Below the pieces are notes generated by a model. That model had not been told where the DNA came from, made no database searches, and saw only the letters and a list, made by a program, of their open reading frames with translations. A stretch of 23,301 nt of DNA from UMGS1851 sp900555605 (lineage in GTDB: Bacteria; Bacillota; Clostridia; UBA1212; UBA1255). Every line of letters starts with the position of its first letter. Position 1 is the stretch's first letter. The stretch lies in contig CABROF010000031.1 in NCBI GenBank assembly GCA_902472555.1, forward strand, positions 1 through 23,301, written 5' to 3'. This document shows positions 7,330-15,034 of the stretch, piece by piece. The position numbers and the translations under genes were made by a program.

Positions 7330-8703
7330 ATGAAGCGAAGAAAATACGTTGTATCTGTATCTGCCTTTTTGCTGGCTGTGCTGATGTGTGTTTCCTGTTT
7401 GGGATTGGGTGCAGGCCCGGCAGCCGCACAGGAGGAAGCAGCATATGAGTTGATGACAAATTTAGACGGATGGGAGGGGCGGAATTTCGGAAAAAAGGAA
7501 AATTACGGTGAGTACGGGGTCAGTGGAGAACTGGTTTCCAATGCGGATTTCAACTGGACGTACAGCACCTCCGATACGGCGCCGGATGGTACAAAGTCTT
7601 TTTCTTTTGACGTAATTTTCACACTGTACGGCGCCGGAAAAAGTGATGGCGCGCAGCAGGGCTGGGCGGATGCGGCCGTAGTACTCGGCGCCAAATCCCG
7701 CACCGACGTCCAGACCCAGTCCGCAATGTTTTCCCTGAATCACCGCGATGAAGCAAATCAAGCGGACTCTGTATTCCGGATGAAAATCAATAATGAGGTA
7801 AAGCAGAGCGTACCCATGACGGCGGAACAGTACGGTGCGGATACATATCGGATGTACTTTACCTATAACGCGGAAACGGAAACACTGGCGGTTCTGCTGG
7901 ACGGAGAATCTGCTTTTACAGTGGAAAATGCAAAGGAGCTGGTATCCGGTTATCTTGGTTTTGCGGCCGTATTCAACACTATGAAAGTTACACGGGCGGT
8001 CTATCGGGAAGAAAAAGATTTAGAGACGAATCTGAACGGATGGAACGGACTGAACTTTACGGAGCGGAAAGATTACGGCACATATCAGGTCAGCGGGAGT
8101 CTGGTGGCGGGGCTTGCCTATGATTGGGCAGTCGGCTCGTACACCACTGCGGATCTCGCGCTTGACGGAACAAAATCATTTACCTTGGATATGTCTTTTT
8201 ATTTGTATGATATAGGGGGCTCGGATGGCGCACGGCAGGGCTGGTCCGAGGCGGGCGTTTTACTCGGCGTAAAGGACCGGGAAAATGTAATGGCTAACAG
8301 CACGTTTTTTACACTTAATCTGCTGCCTGCCGAGAATTGGAGCACATCGAATTTCCGGATGAAGGTCAATAACGGAAGCGCCGCACATCAGACCGTGCTG
8401 ACCAGGGCACAATATGAATCCACGGAATTCAATCTGCATTTTACCTATGATGCACAGACACAAAAGCTTGAAATCCGTCTGAACGGCGCCCTGATCCTTA
8501 CCATAGAAGATGCAAAGGAGACCGTAACCGGAGGGGTGGGAGCCGCTGCGGTTTGGAACACCATGAAGCTGACAAAAGCAGTTTATACGGAACTGCCGGA
8601 CATTGCGGAGACAGGCAGCGCCTGTACGCCGATTTTGATCGCTGCGGCTGCCGCGCTGATCTGCTGCCTGCTGCCTGATCTGCGGCGCAGGGCCCGATCC
8701 TGA
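7330..8703 (+). CDS. Surface protein with two tandem concanavalin-A-like domains and a C-terminal anchor
   Basis: I chose the ATG at 7330, 10 nt after GGGGAGG, over an in-frame ATG at 7270 that lacks a binding site; this gives 457 residues. A signal peptide (KRRKYVVSVSAFLLAVLM...GPAAAQ) is followed by two repeats of about 180 residues. Each opens TNL-GW-G-NF and passes through DGTKSF, SDGA-QGW, FRMK-NN and FTY-A-T. Each ends with a FAAVFNTMKVT or AAAVWNTMKLT motif. The pattern resembles LamG/concanavalin-A-like beta-sandwich lectins, but the exact family is unclear. The end carries IAETGS, a hydrophobic segment and RRRARS: a degenerate sortase-type signal or a plain membrane anchor. It is probably the first gene of an operon with the next two. 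The role is inferred to be extracellular glycan binding. Confidence 0.7.
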   Translation: MKRRKYVVSVSAFLLAVLMCVSCLGLGAGPAAAQEEAAYELMTNLDGWEGRNFGKKENYGEYGVSGELVSNADFNWTYSTSDTAPDGTKSFSFDVIFTLYGAGKSDGAQQGWADAAVVLGAKSRTDVQTQSAMFSLNHRDEANQADSVFRMKINNEVKQSVPMTAEQYGADTYRMYFTYNAETETLAVLLDGESAFTVENAKELVSGYLGFAAVFNTMKVTRAVYREEKDLETNLNGWNGLNFTERKDYGTYQVSGSLVAGLAYDWAVGSYTTADLALDGTKSFTLDMSFYLYDIGGSDGARQGWSEAGVLLGVKDRENVMANSTFFTLNLLPAENWSTSNFRMKVNNGSAAHQTVLTRAQYESTEFNLHFTYDAQTQKLEIRLNGALILTIEDAKETVTGGVGAAAVWNTMKLTKAVYTELPDIAETGSACTPILIAAAAALICCLLPDLRRRARS

Positions 8704-8783
8704 AGAAATCGGGAAAAGAAAGCTGACAGACTCATCAGATTGTAATATCATGATCATATCAAGAAAAACGGAGGAATTTATGT

Positions 8784-9710
8784 ATGAAGACAAAATCGAT
8801 TTTCAGTATCGGATTCATTGCGGTTCTGTCCATATGCCTGTTCTTGTCTGCGGGGTGCCGGGAGGAGGAGAAGCCTGGCGGTGATCAGCCGTCGTATACG
8901 TATCCGCCCGCAACAGAGGCGGGGAATACTGCGGCGGCGCTGCAGACCGAAGCGCTGCAGCCCGAAGGGCCGACCCCCACGCCTAAGGTAACCGCCGCGC
9001 CGCTGCCGGAGGACCAGAAGGGCATTCCGCAGGAAGATGCAGAAATCTTGTATGACGAGCAATTTGAAAATAATATGCTGTGCGACGACACGCTGGCTTC
9101 CAATGATAACGGGTATACCATTACGGACGGGAAGCTTACGTTTGGCGTTGATCAATGGTATGCGCTGGTTCCGGACTTCTACTGCGAGACAGGGGCGGAT
9201 TATAATCAATTTGAATATTATATTGACCTTTCCTCCCAGTACGGTCCCGATCCTTCAGCTGACGGGCACGGAACGTATATGGCCTGTTTGATCGGCGTGC
9301 GGGTAAATACGACCGATAATACCGGAATTCCTACCCAAGATACCGGATATTGGATTTCTGCCAGTCACAGCCGCGAGCTCATTGTATATCCTTCGGGAAA
9401 CAATACCAGCGGCTACTGGCCCGACGGCGGCTTCCGTATTTCTTTAGAGGATGGATTCATGGATATGAAGCATCTGCTGATTACGGACTGCGGAGACCAG
9501 TTATTCTTCTATATCCTTTCAGAGGATGGAACGCGGTCGCTGTTTTTGCGGGCAGAGATCGGTGCGAAAGAAATCAAATCCTATGACAAAGACGGGAACC
9601 TGCTGAACACCTCGGATAATCTGCTTACGGATAACGGCGGATATTTATGGCTGTTTAACCATTACGGAAATACCACCGTTGAACGGATCGCCATTAAGGC
9701 TTCGAAATAA
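8784..9710 (+). CDS. Lipoprotein with C-terminal lectin-like (concanavalin-A-like) domain
   Basis: The ATG at 8784 lies 9 nt after GGAGG (8770-8774), giving 308 residues. A lipoprotein signal ends in the lipobox LSAGC with Cys25, so the protein should be lipid-anchored outside the membrane. A Pro/Thr-rich spacer (about 30-80) precedes a compact domain (about 85-308). This domain has DEQFENN near its start, many aromatic residues, repeated DG and DNGG turns, and LWLFNHYGNTTVERI at its end. That end is typical of the last strands of concanavalin-A-like or LamG-like folds, though no family signature is certain. The gene is followed after 12 nt by the anchored glycosidase, which suggests co-expression. 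It probably binds the substrate or product of that enzyme. Confidence 0.7.
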   Translation: MKTKSIFSIGFIAVLSICLFLSAGCREEEKPGGDQPSYTYPPATEAGNTAAALQTEALQPEGPTPTPKVTAAPLPEDQKGIPQEDAEILYDEQFENNMLCDDTLASNDNGYTITDGKLTFGVDQWYALVPDFYCETGADYNQFEYYIDLSSQYGPDPSADGHGTYMACLIGVRVNTTDNTGIPTQDTGYWISASHSRELIVYPSGNNTSGYWPDGGFRISLEDGFMDMKHLLITDCGDQLFFYILSEDGTRSLFLRAEIGAKEIKSYDKDGNLLNTSDNLLTDNGGYLWLFNHYGNTTVERIAIKASK

Positions 9711-9722
9711 GAGGGCTCTGCT

Positions 9723-12677
9723 ATGACAGAAAGCAAAAAGAAACGGATCAGGATCATTGTGCTGATTGCGGCAGTCGTTTTTGCAGCTGCCGCGGTCGGC
9801 ATTGTCATTATAATGAATCGGGAGGAAAAGATGGAGGACGAACAACTGATTGCACCATATACGGTCATACACGATGAGACTGCGAAAACAATCTCCTTCC
9901 GCGGAGATAACTATATTGCAGAGATTGACTATCGCGGACAATTCCGCATTTCCTCCTACCGTGTGCGCAAGGAGGGAACCGACAGCTTCAGCGGGAATCT
10001 GCTGGCGCCGGACCGCGGGATTTATCTGACTGCGTCGGAGATTGCAGACGGAAATGAAGGCATGGCCGTACAGTCAAGTCTCCTGCTGCAGACGGATCCG
10101 TCCGTTGAGATCGCGGATCGGACCGTGACACTCCGGTTTGACTGCGGCCGGATTCGGTATACCGCGGTGCTAACTTTGGAAAACGGACAAATACAGGCGG
10201 ATTTTCAGCGAACCTTTTTATCTGATATGGCGATTACGCAGCAAGGCTTTCCTTCTGTAAACTGGGAGGAGCGCGCAATCGAAAATATCCGCTGGAATCG
10301 GTCGGGAGCAAATTTCTGGGTGGGCGGAAAAGCAGAGAGCTTTACGAATTTTTTAGCTGGAGGCACCGGATATTCAAGTACGGCGGATGACAATGAGGAC
10401 GACAATGTCGTACGCGGCATGGAGGATATCACCTTTTCGGTTTTGGCTGAAGACATTGCGGTTTCCTTTACAGGAGAGGTCTTTGACAGAGATAATGAAC
10501 GGCCGTTTCTGACAGAGGTGCAGCGGTACGAGAACCCTGAAACAGAGAAAAGGCATCTGGAGATGGATGTCAGCATCTCATCGCCGGACCGGAGACTGAC
10601 TTATGCAAGCGGCACAAGCGACGGATGGCCCAACGGTGCCGGCGGCATGGGCGGCCGCGTCGGCAAGCAGGGGACGGATCTATTGCGAAGCTACCGTGTC
10701 ACAGAGGGCCAGACCGACCGTATCCATTTTACCATTGCTGCCCGTTCCTTTGATTCCTACTATGATTTAGGGGATCTGAAGGGCGTGGACGAAGCGCTGA
10801 TTTCCTATGCGCTGAACAATTACGGCAGATTGATGATCATGGATTGGAATATGGGGACCACAGTGGAAAATCCCAATGTATTTTTTGAGCTCCCGGCACT
10901 GGAACAGCATTGGAATACGAATATTATCGGCATACTCCGGGACGATAACGCCATGCGCGCGCAGCTGAGTGGCCTGCGGCTGATCAAAAACCGCCTGCAG
11001 GCCCGAGATGGGCATATCTGCAGCCCGTATGTAGGAATGGGCTTGGCAGACAGCTGGGGGTCAAAGTACAGCGATATGCAGCTCGGATACGCAATCGCGG
11101 TCTGCGAGGCCTATTATCTAACAGGAGACAGGACCTTTTTAGAGGAAATGTATCCTTCGGCGGAGATGGCGCTGGCATATACGTATGAAGCTTATGTAGA
11201 TCCCGAGACATGCGTCATACGCAATCTCAATGATTGGGATTTTGTCAGCAAGTTCAATATTCCGGCGAATGATTACTGGGAGCACGGCGGAGGAAAATAC
11301 AATGGCTACAGTACGGCCTTGTATTATGATGCCCTCTGCAGAATGGCTGTTCTTGCCCGGGAGGTCATGGGTGATGAAACAAAGGCCCGGGCCTATGAGA
11401 CGCTGGCGGCCCGCGTCAGGAAATCCTTTAATGAAATATTCTGGTCGGAAAAAACACAGACGTATCTTTACGGGACCGGAACTTGTGATATCTGTTATCT
11501 GCCGGTGCAGGGGGCGGCGATGAAGACTGATTTGGTGCCTGCGGACAGAGTCAGACAGATTGTCGGAACCATCGAGCAGGAGCATGCCGTATTCGATCTG
11601 CCGTTCCATGTTATGAATATACGCGATATTTTGAATCCCAAAGAAGCGGTGCCGCAGATTTCGGATTTCGGTACAACGATGATGGGAATGAACGGCGGCT
11701 GGTACGGCGCGCCGGACGGCGATTATTATGCCGGCCTTCCGACATACGGCGACAGAACCCTGATCCCGCGCTATATCCAGGGCTTTGCGGAGTGTTTTGC
11801 ACAAACCGGCTTTATCGGCGCCAGCACGTATTTCCGGGACGGCGTTACCCCTGCGGATTACGGCTGGATGGACTGCATGCCGACCTTTGTCAATGTTGTA
11901 TGGGGCCTTTACACATACGGATACGGTTTTCAGACCGCACACGACAGACTGACCATCGCACCGTTTCTTGATCAGTCCATGGAAGACTCCCTGGTAAAAT
12001 ACCGCTGGCGGGGAACGGATTTGTCCGTGCATTATCACACCATCTATTCGTATACCCTTGAGATTGCGCAGCTGCCTACGGAAATTGTGTTTGCCTTTAT
12101 CAATCAGACGCCTGGGAAGACTTATACCGTTAGAATCAACGGCACGGAACGGCAGATTACGGCAGATGGCAGCGGCGTGGTTACAGTGCCGGTAGAACAG
12201 GCCGGTACTACTTCAGTAGAACTGGTAAATCCGGATCCGGAGAATGACAAAACAGAAATCGGGAATCTGGCGCTGAACAAGCCTGCTGCGCCGTCTTCCA
12301 CGGCATACGAATCGGTAATGGATTATTGGCCGACGCTGCTGACCGACGGCGCCGTATCGGAGCATGCTTACTGGAAGCCGGATGAGAAGGATGAGGCGCC
12401 CTCCGTGCGTATCGCGCTGGGGAGATCGTATCCTTTGCAGCAGCTCCGGATGCATACGGAGCAGGCCGGCACGTATTACTATGTTGTAGAAGGAACGAAT
12501 GATCCTCTGCTGAAAGAATGGGTGCGTCTTGCCGACAGAAGCAGCGGCGGCGCGGCGGGGGACGGCAGCGGCTGGATTACGGAAGCAGTGTCCGGCGACT
12601 ACGCATATGTACGGATCTGTTTTACCCTGAAAGGAGACGTGAAAACACTGCGGCTCAGTGAGATTGAGATTTACTGA
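9723..12677 (+). CDS. Membrane-anchored six-hairpin glycosidase with C-terminal F5/8 type C domain
   Basis: The ATG at 9723 follows GAGGG, giving 984 residues. An N-terminal KKKRIR plus hydrophobic segment (about 10-31) is an uncleaved anchor holding the enzyme outside. A beta-sandwich region (about 45-330) comes next, then an alpha-helical region (about 350-720) of the (alpha/alpha)6-barrel type. Recognisable parts of the barrel are LADSWGSKYSDMQLGYAIAV, LNDWDF near 503-506, GYSTALYYDALCRMA, and the helix TKARAYETLAARVRKSFNEIFW. The final part (about 847-984, starting NLALNKPA) looks like an F5/8 type C (CBM32-like) domain. The acidic residues of NDWDF and YWEHGGG are candidate catalytic residues. 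The fold is shared by several glycosidase clans (GH63, GH65, GH78, GH94 types), so I cannot give a substrate. It is probably the last gene of the 7330 operon. Confidence 0.75.
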   Translation: MTESKKKRIRIIVLIAAVVFAAAAVGIVIIMNREEKMEDEQLIAPYTVIHDETAKTISFRGDNYIAEIDYRGQFRISSYRVRKEGTDSFSGNLLAPDRGIYLTASEIADGNEGMAVQSSLLLQTDPSVEIADRTVTLRFDCGRIRYTAVLTLENGQIQADFQRTFLSDMAITQQGFPSVNWEERAIENIRWNRSGANFWVGGKAESFTNFLAGGTGYSSTADDNEDDNVVRGMEDITFSVLAEDIAVSFTGEVFDRDNERPFLTEVQRYENPETEKRHLEMDVSISSPDRRLTYASGTSDGWPNGAGGMGGRVGKQGTDLLRSYRVTEGQTDRIHFTIAARSFDSYYDLGDLKGVDEALISYALNNYGRLMIMDWNMGTTVENPNVFFELPALEQHWNTNIIGILRDDNAMRAQLSGLRLIKNRLQARDGHICSPYVGMGLADSWGSKYSDMQLGYAIAVCEAYYLTGDRTFLEEMYPSAEMALAYTYEAYVDPETCVIRNLNDWDFVSKFNIPANDYWEHGGGKYNGYSTALYYDALCRMAVLAREVMGDETKARAYETLAARVRKSFNEIFWSEKTQTYLYGTGTCDICYLPVQGAAMKTDLVPADRVRQIVGTIEQEHAVFDLPFHVMNIRDILNPKEAVPQISDFGTTMMGMNGGWYGAPDGDYYAGLPTYGDRTLIPRYIQGFAECFAQTGFIGASTYFRDGVTPADYGWMDCMPTFVNVVWGLYTYGYGFQTAHDRLTIAPFLDQSMEDSLVKYRWRGTDLSVHYHTIYSYTLEIAQLPTEIVFAFINQTPGKTYTVRINGTERQITADGSGVVTVPVEQAGTTSVELVNPDPENDKTEIGNLALNKPAAPSSTAYESVMDYWPTLLTDGAVSEHAYWKPDEKDEAPSVRIALGRSYPLQQLRMHTEQAGTYYYVVEGTNDPLLKEWVRLADRSSGGAAGDGSGWITEAVSGDYAYVRICFTLKGDVKTLRLSEIEIY

Positions 12678-12780
12678 GGGCGCGCTTCCTGCTTGCGGAA
12701 CACGGTTTCGCGTACACAAGAAGAATCGGGAGTGTCCCTAAGCCGTAAGAATCGGAGATTTTTAGGTTTTATATAAAAAT

Positions 12781-12819
12781 ATTACGGGCAGAGCCGCTGT
12801 TTTCGGTTCTGCCTGTAAT
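12781..12819 (-). terminator. Strong stem-loop in the 12678-13009 gap, oriented like a minus-strand terminator
   Basis: Two 16-nt arms (12781-12796 and 12804-12819), starting ATTACGGGCAGA and ending TCTGCCTGTAAT, pair fully with two G-T wobbles around a 7-nt loop. On the plus strand no T tract follows. On the minus strand the hairpin runs into ATTTTTATAT, the form of an intrinsic terminator. No minus-strand gene lies upstream of it, so it may stop antisense transcription or simply be an mRNA 3'-end structure. A shorter hairpin GCGGAAC-acg-GTTTCGC (12695-12711) lies just after the glycosidase gene. Confidence 0.4.
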
Positions 12820-12889
12820 GATATAACCTGAAATTTATTTTACCGAAAGAAGCAGCGGCGGCAGGAAGATTCCCGAGATAGAAAGGGCC

Positions 12890-12954
12890 TTAAGGATTTT
12901 TTAAGCTTTTGCTAAGTTCGCGTATAGTAATTTGATTTTCTTTTTTGCTATAAT
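12890..12954 (+). promoter_or_regulatory. Promoter of the VanR/VanS-like operon with three 11-bp-phased direct repeats
   Basis: An extended -10 element (TGCTATAAT, 12946-12954) lies upstream of the response-regulator gene with only a poor -35 region. Directly upstream are TTAAG at 12890, TTAAG at 12901 and CTAAG at 12912, exactly 11 bp apart, with T-rich spacers. Direct repeats at 11-bp spacing next to a weak -35 are the usual binding pattern of OmpR/PhoB-class regulators, so I infer autoregulation by the gene product. After the likely transcript start (about 12961), GCGCGC-ctgatt-GCGCGC (12973-12990) can form a hairpin just before the ribosome binding site. Confidence 0.6.
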
Positions 12955-13009
12955 AACAGCTGCCTGATATAAGCGCGCCTGATTGCGCGCGGAAGGGGAG
13001 CAGGGTGAA

Positions 13010-13708
13010 ATGGAAGCACGCATTTTAGTGGTGGATGATGAAAAAGAGATTGCCGACATCGTGGAGCTGTATCTGCAGAATGAAAACTTTACCGTATATA
13101 AATGCTATACTGCACAGGAGGCTGTGGCCCATATCCGCGGTACGGAACTGGATCTTGCCATTCTTGACGTGATGCTGCCCGGCACGGACGGCTTTGCGCT
13201 GTGCAGCATGATCCGGGAGCAGCACAATTATCCCGTGATTATGCTGACCGCAAAGGAAGAGGAGATCAGTAAAATTACCGGGCTGACGTTGGGGGCGGAT
13301 GATTATATCACAAAGCCGTTCCGCCCTTTGGAGCTGATGGCACGCGTGAAGGCGCAGCTGAGACGGTATACGAAATATAATGTCCCGCCGCAGAATAAAA
13401 CCGAGGATATCCTGGAGGTTTCCGGTCTGATGATGAATCAGACGACACATGAGTGCATGCTGCATGACCGGCCGCTGAACCTGACGCCTACGGAATTTGC
13501 GATTCTGTGGATTCTGTGCAGGGACAGAGGACAGGTCATCAGCTCGGAACGGCTGTTTATGGAGGTTTGGAAAGACCAATATTACAGCAAGGACAATAAT
13601 ACGATTATGGTGCACATCCGGCATTTACGAGAAAAAATGGGGGAATCGGCGGAGCATCCCAAATATATCAAAACGGTTTGGGGAGTGGGCTATAAAATTG
13701 AAAAGTAA
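13010..13708 (+). CDS. VanR-like OmpR/PhoB-class response regulator
   Basis: I place the start at the ATG at 13010, 9 nt after AAGGGGAG, rather than a TTG at 12983, giving 232 residues. The receiver domain has the acidic pair D9-D10 (ILVVDDEKEIADIVELYL), the phospho-acceptor D53 (LAILDVMLPG) and K102 (DDYITKPFRPLEL). The C-terminal winged helix runs LNLTPTEFAIL to TIMVHIRHLREKM and ends KTVWGVGYKIEK. From memory these stretches closely follow enterococcal VanR along the whole length, including the exact ending. The protein should bind DNA when phosphorylated by the kinase encoded next. No vanH, vanA or vanX homologue lies nearby, so its targets are unknown and may include envelope genes. Direct repeats upstream suggest autoregulation. 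Confidence 0.92.
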   Translation: MEARILVVDDEKEIADIVELYLQNENFTVYKCYTAQEAVAHIRGTELDLAILDVMLPGTDGFALCSMIREQHNYPVIMLTAKEEEISKITGLTLGADDYITKPFRPLELMARVKAQLRRYTKYNVPPQNKTEDILEVSGLMMNQTTHECMLHDRPLNLTPTEFAILWILCRDRGQVISSERLFMEVWKDQYYSKDNNTIMVHIRHLREKMGESAEHPKYIKTVWGVGYKIEK

Positions 13709-14831
13709 CTTTCGGAAATTAAAACGAAAACTGCTTCTGTGGACTGTTTTGACCTTGACAATCGCCCTGATCATTGGAATTCTGGTGCTGAAATATCTGA
13801 TTGACGGCATTTTACAGGACCCGTTTGCGGATTGGTTTGTGTCCTTCTGCAGGAGGTCGCTGGGGATGAGCATGTCTGAGGCGGTTTCCCTGTACGGCCA
13901 TTTATTTCGGAATTTGAAGATGTTCTGGATTGTCATCTGCTTTATGGCCGTTCTGTTTATCGTATTTTATTTTACGCTTCACCGCTTCACCCGGTATTTC
14001 AACGAGATCGATGTCGGCCTCGACAGGCTGCTTGACGAGCGGTCCAACGGCTCCTCTGCTGAAATCATCCTTTCTCCGGAAATGGAGTTTATGGAAAAAA
14101 AGCTGAATACAGTGAAAAATACCTTGATCAGGCGGGAACGGGCCGCCAAAGATGCGGAGCAGCAGAAAAATGACTTGGTGGTGTATCTGGCCCATGATAT
14201 CAGAACGCCGCTGACGTCTGTCATTGCGTATCTGAATTTACTGCATGAGGCGCCGGATATGCCTGCCGAGCAGCGCGCGAAATATGTGAATATCACATTG
14301 GATAAGGCATACCGGCTGGAGCAGCTGATTAATGAGTTTTTTGACATTACACGGTTCAGTCTGCAGACAATTGTTTTGAATAAAGAGAAAATCAACCTTT
14401 ATCATATGCTTTTGCAGATGGCGGATGAATTTTACCCGCTGCTTGTGCAGCGGGGGCAATCCATTGCCGTACAGGCGGATGAGAACCTGACCGTGACGGC
14501 TGATCCGGATAAATTGGCGCGCGTATTTCATAATATTCTGAAAAATGCGGCTGCTTACGGCGATGAAGGCCGCGTCATTGAGATTGCGGCTTATGAAGAA
14601 GCCGGCCGGATTGTGATTACGTTTTGCAATTTCGGCCGTCAGATACCGGAAAATCAGCTGAATACGATTTTTGAAAAATTCTATCGGCTGGATGCCGCCC
14701 GGGGAACAGATACGGGCGGCGCGGGGCTGGGACTTGCGATTGCAAAAGAAATTGTAACGGCTCACGGCGGAGAAATCCGGGCGGACAGCGGTCCGGAACA
14801 GACGGTTTTTACCGTATGCCTTCCTGCATAG
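13698..14831 (+). CDS. VanS-like sensor histidine kinase
   Basis: I place the start at the TTG at 13698, 9 nt after GGAGTGG, inside the last codons of the regulator gene (11-nt overlap), giving 377 residues. Two membrane segments (about 14-36 and 73-95) bracket a short outside loop of about 37 residues, a small sensor like that of VanS. HAMP-like and helical linker sequence leads to the H box YLAHDIRTPLTS with His166. The rest of the kinase core is the N box FHNILKNAA, the F box FEKFYRLD, and the G box TGGAGLGLAIAKEI. Stretches such as APDMP, LDKAYRLEQLI, EFF-ITR and DPDKLARVF match VanS as I remember it. The overlap with the regulator, whose GYKIEK codons read IKLK in the kinase frame, also mirrors vanR-vanS. 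The stimulus is unknown. Confidence 0.9.
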   Translation: MKSNFRKLKRKLLLWTVLTLTIALIIGILVLKYLIDGILQDPFADWFVSFCRRSLGMSMSEAVSLYGHLFRNLKMFWIVICFMAVLFIVFYFTLHRFTRYFNEIDVGLDRLLDERSNGSSAEIILSPEMEFMEKKLNTVKNTLIRRERAAKDAEQQKNDLVVYLAHDIRTPLTSVIAYLNLLHEAPDMPAEQRAKYVNITLDKAYRLEQLINEFFDITRFSLQTIVLNKEKINLYHMLLQMADEFYPLLVQRGQSIAVQADENLTVTADPDKLARVFHNILKNAAAYGDEGRVIEIAAYEEAGRIVITFCNFGRQIPENQLNTIFEKFYRLDAARGTDTGGAGLGLAIAKEIVTAHGGEIRADSGPEQTVFTVCLPA

Positions 14832-14877
14832 CGGAAAGCTTTTTCTGCTATGCTGTATAGAGGAAAGTATTTTCTGC
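14826..14877 (+). repeat. Stem-loop at the kinase stop codon, with half of it directly repeated 29 nt downstream
   Basis: GCATAGCGGAAA (14826-14837) pairs with TTTCTGCTATGC (14842-14853) across GCTT, with one wobble. The stem begins just before the stop codon. No T tract follows, so it may stabilise the 3' end or weaken read-through rather than terminate. The 20-nt block 14829-14848 recurs at 14858-14877 with three differences, suggesting local duplication. The remaining gap up to 15034 shows only the ribosome binding site of the next gene. Confidence 0.5.
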
Positions 14878-15034
14878 GCGGTGCGGGATGCTTTCCATGC
14901 GGCATTGTGGTTTTGCTTTGAAAATGATATCGCCCGAAGCCGCGGATTGTGGTATGCTAAAGACTGTGAAAAGAGATTATGGCGCTGCCGCTGGATGTGT
15001 TGGGGCATCTGCGGCCGTGTATGCGGAGGATGAA

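Noticed and set aside
11139..12038. Long minus-strand open frame (299 codons) inside the six-hairpin glycosidase gene
   Set aside because: It lies entirely within a gene with clear family motifs, its product is Arg/His-rich low-quality sequence without domains, and it has no convincing start signals.
12721..12755. Direct repeat AAGAATCGG at 12721 and 12747
   Set aside because: Only two 9-nt copies with no phasing to a promoter or gene; not distinguishable from chance.
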